Positions 1-8,422 of a stretch of 34,731 nt of DNA are shown one piece after another. The stretch spans positions 1 through 34,731 of the forward strand of contig NZ_CANMFF010000031.1 in the NCBI RefSeq assembly GCF_947497005.1. Reading direction: 5' to 3'. How positions within the stretch are numbered: the first letter of the stretch is position 1; every line of letters begins with the position of its first letter. The notes under the pieces are model-generated. The model saw only the letters and a list, made by a program, of their open reading frames with translations, was not told the origin of the DNA and ran no database searches. The stretch comes from an uncultured Ruegeria sp. (GTDB lineage Bacteria; Pseudomonadota; Alphaproteobacteria; Rhodobacterales; Rhodobacteraceae). The position numbers were made by a program, and so were the translations under genes.

Positions 1-425
1 CGCTGGCCGCTTGCCAGCCCTTCCACGATACAGCGCGCCACAATCATCTCGAACAGGTGTCCGAGCAGATTGCTATCGCGGAACCGTCCGCGCCGGTTCT
101 TCGAGAAGGTCGAATGATCGGACACCGGGTCGGTAAGATCGACGTGGCAGAACCAACGGTAAGCGAAGTTGAGATGCACCTCGTCGCAGAGCCAACGCTC
201 GGATCTGATGCCCATTACGTAACCGAGCAGCAGCATCCGGATCATCAATTCCGGATCAACTGATGGTCGACCTGTCGAACTGTAGAATGGCGCAAGCTGC
301 TGTCGGATATCAGACAGTGCGACGAACCGGTCTATACCCCGAAGTATATGGTCTTGCGGGACATAGTCCTCAATCGAGAACTCGTAGAACAGTGACCCTC
401 GTGCTTGCTGCCATGGCCCCATCAT
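1..425 (-). mobile_element. IS1182/IS5-like transposase, N-terminal part, cut by window edge
   Basis: Reading the minus strand from an ATG at 425 (a second ATG follows directly) gives about 141 codons without a stop, running off the left edge. The protein shows the N-terminal DUF772-type pattern of IS1182/IS5-group transposases: a start region with SLFYEFSIEDYVPQDH, then DPELMIRMLLLGYVMGIRSE, then the segment FRWFC-like (here YRWFCHVDLTDPVSDHSTFS). A GGAG ribosome binding site lies 8-10 nt upstream. The element end is probably near 480-497, where GTTGAAAAACTC reads outward. Family assignment is from recognised sequence pattern, not a search; the catalytic DDE region lies outside the window, so whether the copy is intact cannot be judged. 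Confidence 0.8.
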
Positions 426-480
426 CGCTCATTCTCCCGTTCAGTACGGGAATGAATCAGCGACTTGCGCGTCTATCAAG

Positions 481-495
481 GAAGAGTTTTTCAAC
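481..495. repeat. Probable terminal inverted repeat of the left-edge IS
   Basis: Reading the minus strand, GTTGAAAAACTCTTC lies about 55 nt upstream of the transposase start, where an IS end is expected. The same core TTGAAAA(A/G)CT bounds the 208-bp element at 2965-3172. The other end of this IS is outside the window, so the repeat cannot be confirmed by pairing. Confidence 0.5.
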
Positions 496-591
496 GGAAT
501 AGGCTGCCTCCAGTCACTTATGTGTAAGGCCGTGAAAGGCGGCACCGAGCCCTATGCGATCAATAGGATTGCCAATCTTAAACATCGTCCA

Positions 592-1605
592 TCAGGAGTA
601 GCTAGAAAACCGAGATTGACCGAACATTTTGCGATGTTCGACAGGGGTCAGTCCAGTCTTTCGCTTGAACAACCTCCTAAACGACGGCGTATCGGTATAG
701 CCGACTGTTTCTCCAACCTCCGCGACGGAGCCGTCGGTGGTTTCAAGCAACTGCCGAGCCTCTTCAATTCGCAGCGCCAAAACGTAATCTTGCGGTGACT
801 TACTCGTTGCTTTGCGAAAGCGTCGCGCAAACGTAGTTGGCGGCAACCCGGAACGTTTAACCATTTCTGCGACTGGGTTATCGATGGCGTAATTGTCGGA
901 AATCCATAACTGAGCCCGTGAGATAATGGCGTCAGCATGAGGTGCTGTAGTGATCATTGAACTGAATGGTGACTGAAGTTCTCCACGGTTGGCCATAAGC
1001 CAGACTTTTGCTGCCCGCACCGCCCTTTGTGTGCCGCCGTAATGCGCGATCAGGAACGTAGCGAGTTCCTGCCACCCGGTTGTCCCACCCGACGTAACGG
1101 GTCCGCGAGACGCATCAGCAAAGCAAAGGCCGCGGTCGATGCGAAGCCGCACATTTGGGTAAAACCTTCGAAAAAGGCCTTCCCAAGCCCAATGTGTGGT
1201 CGCGTCAATCCCATCCAAGATACCTATTTCCGCCAGATAGACCGCCCCGGTACAGGCTGACACGATACGCGTCTTGGCCAAGTCGCGCTTAGCAAGCCAC
1301 GCTAAACAAGGATGTTGTTCGGGGTCGAGCCGGTCGTGCGGTGAAAGTGTCAGTCCAGGTACGACAATAATATCAGCGTGGTCTGCGTTCTTAAATGTCT
1401 GGTCTGGCGCGATCCACACGCCACTTCCGCAACGAAATCCCTCGGCGTCAGGGCCAACAAGGCTGACGTCAAATACCGGGGTAGGCTCCTCGCCGCTCAC
1501 CAAATGTTCCCAGTCCCGCCCTGCGGCCACCAAAGTGTCATACAGGCCAAACACGCTGGAAGCGCTGGTTTCTGGGGTGGCCACGATCTGAACCGAAAAT
1601 GGCAT
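592..1605 (-). CDS. GlxA-type AraC family transcriptional regulator
   Basis: A 337-residue cytoplasmic regulator with two domains. Residues about 5-190 form a DJ-1/PfpI (class I glutamine amidotransferase-like) fold with the nucleophile-elbow segment IVSACTGAVYLAE (Cys118). Residues about 225-330 are an AraC/XylS double helix-turn-helix ending in the typical VGYTDTPSFRRLFKRKTGLTP. The architecture and length match GlxA-family regulators, whose ligands are mostly unknown; in this family the amidotransferase-like domain is used for sensing. The ATG at 1605 is preceded by AGGGA about 8 nt upstream. The gene stands alone between the IS end and an acetyltransferase on the other strand, so no target is suggested by context. 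Confidence 0.9.
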   Translation of the reverse strand: MPFSVQIVATPETSASSVFGLYDTLVAAGRDWEHLVSGEEPTPVFDVSLVGPDAEGFRCGSGVWIAPDQTFKNADHADIIVVPGLTLSPHDRLDPEQHPCLAWLAKRDLAKTRIVSACTGAVYLAEIGILDGIDATTHWAWEGLFRRFYPNVRLRIDRGLCFADASRGPVTSGGTTGWQELATFLIAHYGGTQRAVRAAKVWLMANRGELQSPFSSMITTAPHADAIISRAQLWISDNYAIDNPVAEMVKRSGLPPTTFARRFRKATSKSPQDYVLALRIEEARQLLETTDGSVAEVGETVGYTDTPSFRRLFKRKTGLTPVEHRKMFGQSRFSSYS

Positions 1606-2080
1606 CGGTAAAATTCCCTAAGTGGTGAATTATCCCCTTTTTTAGCTGTTCCGCCACTCACACCCAACGAAAAATGTCGCGCATTCTTCAAGGGCACATA
1701 GCCTGATGGAGGTGTTAACGAAGATGAACGCAGATTGGAGATTATTTTTTGACCGTGAAAAGCCGATCTTTTTGAAGAGACTCGCGCTCGGAAAACTTAG
1801 CCGAACAGATGACCAAGGAAGAGGAACCGACAACTGCAAAGTGACGGAAGAGATGTGGAAATCGGTGATCTATATCGGACCAGGCTGTTCACTGGTGAGA
1901 GACCGTTAGTTTGAGTAATTTCGATGTCAGCTTCAGTCCCGCTAGGCCGACATTGATGCCATCTGAACCGACCCGATGAACTACTGAAGCCGTCACATGG
2001 CCGGTCTGAGCCCGAAGCGGCCCATTCGAGAGGCAATGGTTTTCGATAACGATCCTTGACCCGACCCGATTTCTTGCAAG
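1606..2080. other. Intergenic stretch, no recognisable gene
   Basis: About 475 bp between two divergently oriented genes (GlxA-type regulator leftward, GNAT rightward). Short open frames exist on both strands (for example 1706-1909 on the plus strand) but none has a convincing ribosome binding site plus a recognisable sequence. It presumably holds the promoters of both neighbours; I do not see a clear core promoter. Confidence 0.4.
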
Positions 2081-2926
2081 ATGCTTGCGCAGAGAAAGGG
2101 CAGCAAGTTGGAAGCTGTTCTCAATCGTTCTGGATACCGATTGCAGCCGAGTATGGTATCGGATCGATCAGATGTGGCAGAATACATGTTTGGGGACGCA
2201 GAGGTCGTCAAAACTCTCGTTCACAACGCCTCTTCGCGAAAAGGTGCACTGGCGGCAACCGATGCTTGGATCGACACTCTTGCCGTCGATGGAGTGCGGA
2301 GCGCCAACAATGCCCCACACATTGGTCTGTGGACCGTCCGGGACGAAGCCAGCGATAACCAATTTGTAGGAATTCGTGGCGTATTTGTTGCGTCGGGATT
2401 GCCCCATAATACAGTGGCGACTTTTGTTGCAGTCGCTCGTTCCTATTGGGGGAAAGGAGTATCAAGCGATTCATCCCGAATACTTTGTGGACACGTTTTC
2501 GAAACCTCTGACGCCGATGCGATCTACACGCGTGTATGGCCAAAATTGAACCCAGCGAGCGACGCAGTTCAACGTCGGCTGGGTTTTGTCCCTGCGGAAC
2601 GGCATACGCTGCAAGATACATTTGGCAAAGCCCGGATGCAGGAAGTGCTAGATTTCGACCTGTGGCGAGCGTCCAATTTGCAAGGCGACGGTTTCGATGA
2701 GACGCTGCGCCAAGTTTCGATAAGAATTGGCCAGTTGGCGGCGGAAGATCTTTTGAGCTTCGAAGTGGCGGTTAACAGAATTACAGAGGCGCTGCCAGAC
2801 GTACTGGCACAAGTCGAGGACATTAGAACCCAGGTGGCGAACGACGTCCGGCTTGGATTTCAAAATCCTGCGTGGGCAAGTTATCTAATGTCACGGGATA
2901 ATTGGTTTGCGTCGCGAATTGTCTGA
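2081..2926 (+). CDS. GNAT family N-acetyltransferase with C-terminal extension
   Basis: A 281-residue protein. Residues about 18-195 resemble RimJ/RimL-type GCN5-related acetyltransferases: RLQPSMVSDRSDVAEYMFG at the N-terminus, the strand VGIRGVFVASGLPHNTVATF, the acetyl-CoA pyrophosphate loop area YWGKGVSSDSSR, and the closing NPASDAVQRRLGFV, typical of NxxSxRvlekxGF. About 80 further residues are predominantly helical and do not match anything I recognise. The substrate is unknown. The start at 2081 has no strong ribosome binding site; later Met codons are possible. It stands alone upstream of the inverted-repeat element at 2965. Confidence 0.72.
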   Translation: MLAQRKGSKLEAVLNRSGYRLQPSMVSDRSDVAEYMFGDAEVVKTLVHNASSRKGALAATDAWIDTLAVDGVRSANNAPHIGLWTVRDEASDNQFVGIRGVFVASGLPHNTVATFVAVARSYWGKGVSSDSSRILCGHVFETSDADAIYTRVWPKLNPASDAVQRRLGFVPAERHTLQDTFGKARMQEVLDFDLWRASNLQGDGFDETLRQVSIRIGQLAAEDLLSFEVAVNRITEALPDVLAQVEDIRTQVANDVRLGFQNPAWASYLMSRDNWFASRIV

Positions 2927-3298
2927 GTAATTGGCTAATGCAAATGACTGCTTTGTCCGGATGGTGTTGAAAAACTTGATTATTCTGCTTCCTCACTTAT
3001 CCGCCAAAATCACTTGTATCAAAACAGTCGATACCGCATGCCCAGAGCTGGCCATGAACTACTCTCTCATCGGCTGACCAGTGTTTTGGCCAACCCCCTC
3101 TCCCAATTATCCGGTTAGCTTTCTACGGACTACTTTTTCGGCGGTTTTTGGCGAAAGTGGAGCTTTTCAACAGTATCAGCCCGAAACGGGCCTTCACCAG
3201 CGAGCTTTCTAGAACTCGAGAAGCAGACACTTCGGTTGATCAACATCGAACCTGAAGCGGACAAGCGCTCATAGCGGACATCAAAGAACATAGGCATC
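2927..3298. other. Intergenic stretch holding the inverted-repeat element
   Basis: 372 bp between the stop codons of two convergent genes. Apart from the 208-bp element (2965-3172) the flanks carry CTGCTTTGTCCGG and GCGGACA-type segments, of the kind seen in degenerate intergenic DNA of this group. No gene is supported. Confidence 0.4.
2965..3172. mobile_element. 208-bp inverted-repeat-bounded element, possible MITE or IS remnant
   Basis: The segment begins TGTTGAAAAACTTG and ends, read on the opposite strand, TGTTGAAAAGCTCC: 9 identical terminal bases and 11 of the first 12. The core GTTGAAAAACT equals the presumptive end of the transposase-bearing element at the left edge (481-495). It has no open reading frame of note. 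I infer a non-autonomous derivative or a deletion remnant of an IS1182-like element. No clear target-site duplication is visible at its flanks. Confidence 0.5.
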
Positions 3299-4579
3299 CT
3301 ACCTCGCCAAACCAGCTACCGCGTGGTCGTGAGCGGTATGCGGTCGATGCATGTTGAGAATGCGTCGTGCTTCATTCGATTGCCCGGAAATTGCAAGCGC
3401 ATGAGCCAACGTAAACTCGACAATGTCGCGTTGCGCCCGGCTGCCGCCAAGGCGTTCGTGCTCAGACATGACACTTACAAATTTCTCAATCGCTTCGTCC
3501 GCATTTCCATCCGCCAGCGCACGGAATGCGCCTGCGACAGAGGCAACGGTGGGGCCTGCGGGTCCCTTTGCGCGCTCTATGGTCGATTCCAGGCGCTCTC
3601 TGTTTCCAGCCATGGCATGCGCAAGAGCAGCGTGAACGTCCGCGAAAGCGAGGCCAGGTGAAGGAAAGAACTGAACAGCATAGTCACTGAGTTGCTGCCA
3701 GCGCTCCTGAGGCACAGACTCGCCGGCTAAAAAGGCTCGGTGAACAATGGCCACACTATCCGTCAATACATTCAGTGGCGGTGCAGGAGGGCGGTCGGGG
3801 GAAACACATTCATCGAATATCTTCCACATTCCAGTCACATCGCCGCTTTCAAGCGCCCAGAGAGCCACGTGCCAACTGAGGTGACAGTGCAGGTAGGCAG
3901 TGGTGGGATAGTCTTGCCAGAAATCGCGCAGATAAACGTAGCCAGCGTCCGTCTCGCCGTTCTCATAGTAGAGATGGGCCCTGACATGGGCACTGTGCGC
4001 GCTGTCTGGCTTCAACTCAAGCGCGCGCTCGATGTTTTTCGCGGCGGGGCCGATCTGCCCGGCCTCCATCTGGGCAAAGGCATGCTGGCAGAGAAACCAC
4101 CAGTCGTCGCCATAGTGTGGCTTCAACATGGTTGTGTAGGCAAGCTGCTCTGCCTCGCGCCCTGCCTGACCTGAAAACCCAATCAGACCAAATACGCTGG
4201 TACATGTCTGAGCCAGCAAAATATCTCGCGGATGGTCTGCGACGTGATCTCGAATGCGCCTGTAGGCCTGCGGTGCACGCCCCTCAATGAGATCGCTGAT
4301 AATGTCGATCTGGGCGGCTTCGCGAGGGCTGACGCCATGCGAAAGTTCCTTTGCGACGGCTATTTCACGCTTTGCATCTTGTCCACGCCCGACAGTAACA
4401 AGGTAGCGTGCAAGGCCAACATGGGGCATTGCGAAACTGTCATCTGCGTGCATTGCGGCGCGGTATGCCCCTTCGACATCGTCAAAGGCGCCGAGGAAAC
4501 GGTCGATGCCTTCAACGTAGGCGTCTCGCGCAGCTTGTGATGTGGTCGTTAGCGGGCTTCCGTATCGATCTTCAAGCAT
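3299..4579 (-). CDS. TTC38-like tetratricopeptide repeat protein
   Basis: A 426-residue soluble protein, without signal peptide or membrane segment, built of helical TPR-like repeats. The N-terminus (YGSPLTTTSQAARDAYVEG) and the segment HYGDDWWFLCQHAFAQMEAGQ followed by KNIERALELKPDSAHSAH match the bacterial relatives of tetratricopeptide repeat protein 38. The molecular role of this family is not established; it is usually a single cytoplasmic protein and may act as a scaffold. The ATG at 4579 is preceded by GGAAGG 6 nt upstream. It ends with TAG, which shows that amber is used as a normal stop here. It is divergent from the sulfurtransferase gene, with 266 bp between the start codons. Confidence 0.85.
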   Translation of the reverse strand: MLEDRYGSPLTTTSQAARDAYVEGIDRFLGAFDDVEGAYRAAMHADDSFAMPHVGLARYLVTVGRGQDAKREIAVAKELSHGVSPREAAQIDIISDLIEGRAPQAYRRIRDHVADHPRDILLAQTCTSVFGLIGFSGQAGREAEQLAYTTMLKPHYGDDWWFLCQHAFAQMEAGQIGPAAKNIERALELKPDSAHSAHVRAHLYYENGETDAGYVYLRDFWQDYPTTAYLHCHLSWHVALWALESGDVTGMWKIFDECVSPDRPPAPPLNVLTDSVAIVHRAFLAGESVPQERWQQLSDYAVQFFPSPGLAFADVHAALAHAMAGNRERLESTIERAKGPAGPTVASVAGAFRALADGNADEAIEKFVSVMSEHERLGGSRAQRDIVEFTLAHALAISGQSNEARRILNMHRPHTAHDHAVAGLAR

Positions 4580-4845
4580 CCAAACCTTCCACTATCTGTA
4601 CCAAACCTGTCCGTCAGCGAGCTATATGAGCATGCCTAGCCATAAACGAGTCAAAGGAAATCGACGTTACGAGGCGCCATGATTTCAGCATCCGTTTCTT
4701 TCAGAAGTCTCATGAAATCAGCGAAATGCGGTTCAAACCATAGTTGCTTCATCAAATCCCGATTTCCTAAAATTGGACTCCGAAAGCAATTTTGGGGATT
4801 ATTCCATACGGCCCGACCAGCGTCCAGTTAGAGGAGAACGTAGGT

Positions 4846-5766
4846 ATGACAACCCAAACTCGCCCGCTTATTGATACGGCTTGGTTGGCAGATAACCTGA
4901 CTGACCCGAAACTACGCATCATTGATGTTCGCTGGAAGTTTAGGGAGGAAAACGGCAAGGGCTTGGCCTATGACGATAGGAGCGAGTTCCAAGCCGAGCA
5001 CATTCCCGGCGCCGTGTATGTTGGCATGTCGACAGAGCTTGCAGACAGCAATCAGAACGTTCCCGATATGATGCTCGGGCCAGAGGATTTTGGGAAAAAG
5101 ATGCGCGAGTTGGGTGTTTCCAACGACAGTCATGTCTTGGTCTACGATGATTCCGGGCTTCCGTTGGCTTCAGCGCGTCTTTGGTGGGCACTTTCGCACT
5201 ATGGCCATAAAAACGTACAGGTCTTGGACGGCGGCTTGCAGCAATGGAAACTCGAAGGTCGACCCACTGAAACTGGCGATCCATCCGTTGAGCCTGGCGA
5301 CTTCGCTCCCAAGGTGCAGAGCAATTGGATTGCCAGCAAAACTGAGGTTCTGGACGCGATAGGTATGCCTGAGGTCAGAGTTGTGGACTTTCTGCCAAAC
5401 GACCTCTTCCGAGGCGACGGTGTTCACACATGGGGAGGTCGCTCGGGACATATCCCCGGTGCAGTTAACATACCGGCGATATCGAACATCGATCCGGATT
5501 TGGCACACACACCCATTGCTGAGCGGGCAGCGAAACTAAAGGAACGAGGCTCATTCAGGTTGGCGGATCGCCTCCGCCTCCTTCAGCACTATCAGGACAA
5601 GGGAATTCAAACCGACGACGAGGTTATCGCGTATTGCGGTCGCGGTATTGCCGCCTCTTGCGGTCTCCTTGCGCTTCGCCAAATGGGGTTCGACAAGTCG
5701 CGCCTCTATGATGGTTCCTGGGCTGAGTGGAGCGCCGATCAAAGCCTTCCGATTGAAACGTCCTGA
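4846..5766 (+). CDS. sseA: Thiosulfate / 3-mercaptopyruvate sulfurtransferase, two rhodanese domains
   Basis: A 306-residue cytoplasmic enzyme with tandem rhodanese domains, as in 3-mercaptopyruvate sulfurtransferases. The N-terminal inactive domain (about 1-145) contains AEHIPGAVYVGM; the C-terminal catalytic domain (about 165-300) contains GHIPGAVNIPA and the active-site loop YCGRGIAAS with Cys264. It transfers sulfane sulfur to a thiol or cyanide acceptor. The loop here is CGRGIAA, neither the classical CRKGVT of rhodanese nor CGSGVTA of mercaptopyruvate enzymes, so the preferred donor is uncertain. Start chosen at the ATG at 4846 because GAGGAG lies 9 nt upstream; an upstream in-frame start at 4792 has no such site. 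The gene symbol is by similarity. Confidence 0.85.
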   Translation: MTTQTRPLIDTAWLADNLTDPKLRIIDVRWKFREENGKGLAYDDRSEFQAEHIPGAVYVGMSTELADSNQNVPDMMLGPEDFGKKMRELGVSNDSHVLVYDDSGLPLASARLWWALSHYGHKNVQVLDGGLQQWKLEGRPTETGDPSVEPGDFAPKVQSNWIASKTEVLDAIGMPEVRVVDFLPNDLFRGDGVHTWGGRSGHIPGAVNIPAISNIDPDLAHTPIAERAAKLKERGSFRLADRLRLLQHYQDKGIQTDDEVIAYCGRGIAASCGLLALRQMGFDKSRLYDGSWAEWSADQSLPIETS

Positions 5767-5888
5767 AACCCCTGTGCGGAGAGGAATGGTTTAAACCGGC
5801 GCTCTCTTTGTCCGCTGAACTCGTTTAAATGCAAAAGAGCTTGTCTGCGTTTCACAAAGTATAGCATCAGTTCTTTTTTACTCGATCA

Positions 5889-6776
5889 CTACTTGTAGAT
5901 TGCAGCGTATCGAGGTGCGAAGAACTTAACGAAGCCTCTAACCTCTGGCCGACGATAGGCTTCCGGTGAAATGAGCATTAGGTGCGGCACCGCAAGTTCG
6001 GGGATTTCGTCGAAGCATCGGAGAAAAGACATGTCTGCTTCAACCAGCTTGACATTGCTGATCCCAAGACCTTGCCCTGATCTGATCGCCGCATGCATTA
6101 GCTCCAGTTCAGTGAAAGACATGACGATCTGTTCCGGTGCCACGTGATTGGTCAACCATTCGTGGAAAACATTCGGTACATCGTCCCGCTGAAAGGTAAC
6201 AAACTGATGCCCGGCCAGATCATTTGTTGACCCCGGCATGCCAAATTTGTCCGCGTAGTTTTTGCTGCCGAACAAAGACCAGCGTGCCGTGCTAATCTTC
6301 CGGCAGATCAGGTCAGGATCAGGATCGGTTCTCGCAAGGCGCAACGCAATGTCTGCCTCCCCGGCCATCAGGTCCAGCGCCCGAACACTGGACAAAAACT
6401 GGAATGCGACATCCTGATTGTCGGCGGAAAACGCGTTTACGATTTCGATCATGCGTGCTGAGAAGTTTGCCGAATAAGCGGTGATACGGATGGGTTGTGT
6501 CGACGTCAATTCTTTCGCGCAGTCGGTAAATTCGAGGACTGAAGCCTCGATTGCTTCGGCGAGGGGAACGAGGCGAAGGGCTTCTCGGGTCGGTTTGAAC
6601 CCGTGCGTACCGCGCTCAAACAGCGTCAAGCCTGTTTCTTTTTCGAGAACATCAACGCGCCGGGCAACCGTTGGTTGGGAGACCTGTAGCTTTTTGGAGG
6701 CCGCAAGCGTCGATCCTTCTCTGAAGACAGAGAGGAACACGCGAATATCCGACCAATTTTGGAACCCGTTCTTCAT
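5889..6776 (-). CDS. LysR family transcriptional regulator
   Basis: 295 residues with the standard LysR layout. The N-terminal winged helix has WSDIRVFLSVFREGSTLAAS followed by LQVSQPTVARRVDVLEKETG, and the effector-binding domain starts around residue 90. I chose the ATG at 6776; the frame stays open upstream to 6980 but that sequence does not resemble a LysR N-terminus. A 16-nt spaced palindrome lies only 11 nt upstream of the start (6787-6804), suitable for autoregulation. Divergent to it is a small gene at 6874, the conventional arrangement for a LysR target. The inducer is unknown. Confidence 0.9.
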   Translation of the reverse strand: MKNGFQNWSDIRVFLSVFREGSTLAASKKLQVSQPTVARRVDVLEKETGLTLFERGTHGFKPTREALRLVPLAEAIEASVLEFTDCAKELTSTQPIRITAYSANFSARMIEIVNAFSADNQDVAFQFLSSVRALDLMAGEADIALRLARTDPDPDLICRKISTARWSLFGSKNYADKFGMPGSTNDLAGHQFVTFQRDDVPNVFHEWLTNHVAPEQIVMSFTELELMHAAIRSGQGLGISNVKLVEADMSFLRCFDEIPELAVPHLMLISPEAYRRPEVRGFVKFFAPRYAAIYK

Positions 6777-6786
6777 TTTTGTAGAA

Positions 6787-6804
6787 CAGCACAATTTTGT
6801 GCTG
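6787..6804. promoter_or_regulatory. Perfect 8-bp inverted repeat upstream of the LysR gene
   Basis: CAGCACAA, a TT spacer, then TTGTGCTG: both arms match perfectly. It sits 11 nt upstream of the LysR start codon and 70 nt upstream of the divergent small gene. LysR proteins bind interrupted dyads in the intergenic region between themselves and a divergent target, so this is a good candidate operator. No T tract follows on either strand, so it is not a terminator. Confidence 0.5.
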
Positions 6805-6873
6805 GATACCAGAAAAACGGGTGAACAGCTACTCTTGTTGCGACAGCGCAAGTAAGTCGGAAAGGACCACGAG

Positions 6874-7095
6874 ATGGCTTCCCATACAATGTCACCCAGC
6901 ATCTGGACCGTATTTGGTGGACTGTTCGGTTGGACAAAGAGAGGCTTCCCCGAAAACCGGGAATCAGGGCCTACAGCCAACGATCTTCACTCGGAACGCG
7001 ACTATATTAACGAGGTGATCTGGAGTAATCCGGACGCGTTTTCGAGTGAACTGGACGTGCAGAGCATGATGAATCTGTATCCGGGAAGGTTCTGA
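6874..7095 (+). CDS. Small uncharacterised protein divergent from LysR regulator
   Basis: A 73-residue product with a good ribosome binding site (GGAAAGGA at 6859-6866, 7 nt before ATG). The sequence has a hydrophobic N-terminal part (MSPSIWTVFGGLFGW) too short for a sure membrane helix, and an acidic C-terminal part ending EVIWSNPDAFSSELDVQSMM then NLYPGRF. That C-terminal pattern looks conserved rather than random, and the position divergent to a LysR gene supports a real gene. I cannot name a function. Confidence 0.5.
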   Translation: MASHTMSPSIWTVFGGLFGWTKRGFPENRESGPTANDLHSERDYINEVIWSNPDAFSSELDVQSMMNLYPGRF

Positions 7096-7421
7096 CGACA
7101 TTTGGTGACAATCGGCCGGATATGGCGATTGGATCACACCAAAGGCAGCTGCAAGCTGGAAGTGACAGCCACGTACCTGTGTTGTAGCCATAGAGTTAGC
7201 ACCAACTCGAGACCTTCTGTGCATTACGTCTATCGCTGCGGTCGTTCGAACGCCTGATCAATGGCTGCGCGTCTGGCCCTTCATTGGGGCTTCAACGGCG
7301 ACAATTAAGTTCGGACAAAAGATTGCAGCACCAATCACGACGACAACGATACCTAAGGGGCTCTTGAACTGTACCTTTCAGCGAGCCAGCGGAAGAACCG
7401 AGGCCAAGTCATTTCGGTCTA
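7096..7421. other. Intergenic stretch, nothing recognised
   Basis: 326 bp between the stop codons of two convergent genes. No open frame with a ribosome binding site, no clear terminator hairpin with T tract, and no repeat was seen. Confidence 0.35.
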
Positions 7422-8234
7422 TCAACCCCTTTTACGCGCCACGACGATAAATTGGGTCATCGAAAAAAAGAAGCGTCCAACTTTTGCAAGGCTAAGCTGT
7501 TCGTCAAACCACGATTGCGCAACAGCGGGATCAACATGGTCATTTGCGACAGCGTATTGCTTCATGAGGTGCATCATCATGATTGCGAGGCCATCAGGCT
7601 TTAGCTGGTGATCTGTCATTGTGAACGACAAGACATCTTCCACATGGTTGCCGCGAGCCTTTATCAGTGCGGGCAGTCTTTCCGGGACGGAACCACTCAC
7701 AAAGTGCTGGTTCCAGGATGTCAGCATCTTTTGCATTCTGTCGGGCTCGTCGCTGAACCAAATCAAGCTGCCAAAGTGTAGATCGCTGATGACAAGGCGC
7801 CCACCGGGTTTGACGCACCGCAGCGTGTCAGCCAATGCACCGTCTACGTCTTCGATGTACTCAAAGACCTGTACCGAGACGGCCTTGTCAGCACGTTCAT
7901 CCTCAATGGGCAAGTGATTTGCGGAACCTGCACGAAACTCCACGTTTGCGTAGTCGCTGCATCGTTCTTTTGCGGCTGCTGTCATGTCAGCGCTTGGGTC
8001 GATCCCGATGATATAACCATCCGTGCCAACTGCGCGGGCCAACTCCGCTGTTAACAGCCCGTTGCCACATCCGATGTCCAAAATAGTTTCACCGGGAGCA
8101 GGGCACAGCGCATCAAATGAAGCCTGTCTTCGCCGTGTCAACTCAGCTCCCTGATAGGCAATTTCAAGTAATCTCGTTGTCTCAGCGTCAAACTTAAGCA
8201 ACTCTCCCCCCTTACAAAGCTCACAAGTCTCCAA
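7422..8234 (-). CDS. Class I SAM-dependent methyltransferase
   Basis: A 270-residue Rossmann-fold methyltransferase. Motif I is TILDIGCGNGLLTAELA (residues about 49-66), the acidic residue after beta-2 is in GIDPSADM, and motif IV/post-I regions follow with VSVQVFEYIEDVDGAL and LRCVKPGGRLVISD. It belongs to the UbiE/Methyltransf_11 type acting on small molecules; the substrate is not indicated. The frame starts with TTG at 8234 and has a stop shortly upstream, so the start must lie within the first dozen codons; the Cys-containing N-terminus (ETCELCKGGE) is therefore uncertain. It stands alone. Confidence 0.82.
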   Translation of the reverse strand: METCELCKGGELLKFDAETTRLLEIAYQGAELTRRRQASFDALCPAPGETILDIGCGNGLLTAELARAVGTDGYIIGIDPSADMTAAAKERCSDYANVEFRAGSANHLPIEDERADKAVSVQVFEYIEDVDGALADTLRCVKPGGRLVISDLHFGSLIWFSDEPDRMQKMLTSWNQHFVSGSVPERLPALIKARGNHVEDVLSFTMTDHQLKPDGLAIMMMHLMKQYAVANDHVDPAVAQSWFDEQLSLAKVGRFFFSMTQFIVVARKRG

Positions 8235-8422
8235 ACCTTATCAGAAAATGGGTTATCTACGAAAAGCCGGACGGATCATCGAGGCTTGAACATAGATCCA
8301 CCAATATAACTGACGGCGCCGACTTGATCCAACGAATGGGACAACCCCGAGAGCGAAGGACGCTTCTGATTTCTTATTGGACCAGTTTTTCGTCACTGTT
8401 CGAAAGTTAAAACAACATCAAT

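Noticed and set aside
5776..5815. Imperfect stem GAGAG/CTCTC around GGTTTAAACC after the sulfurtransferase gene
   Set aside because: The stem is interrupted by internal loops and followed by only three T, so it is too weak to call a terminator.
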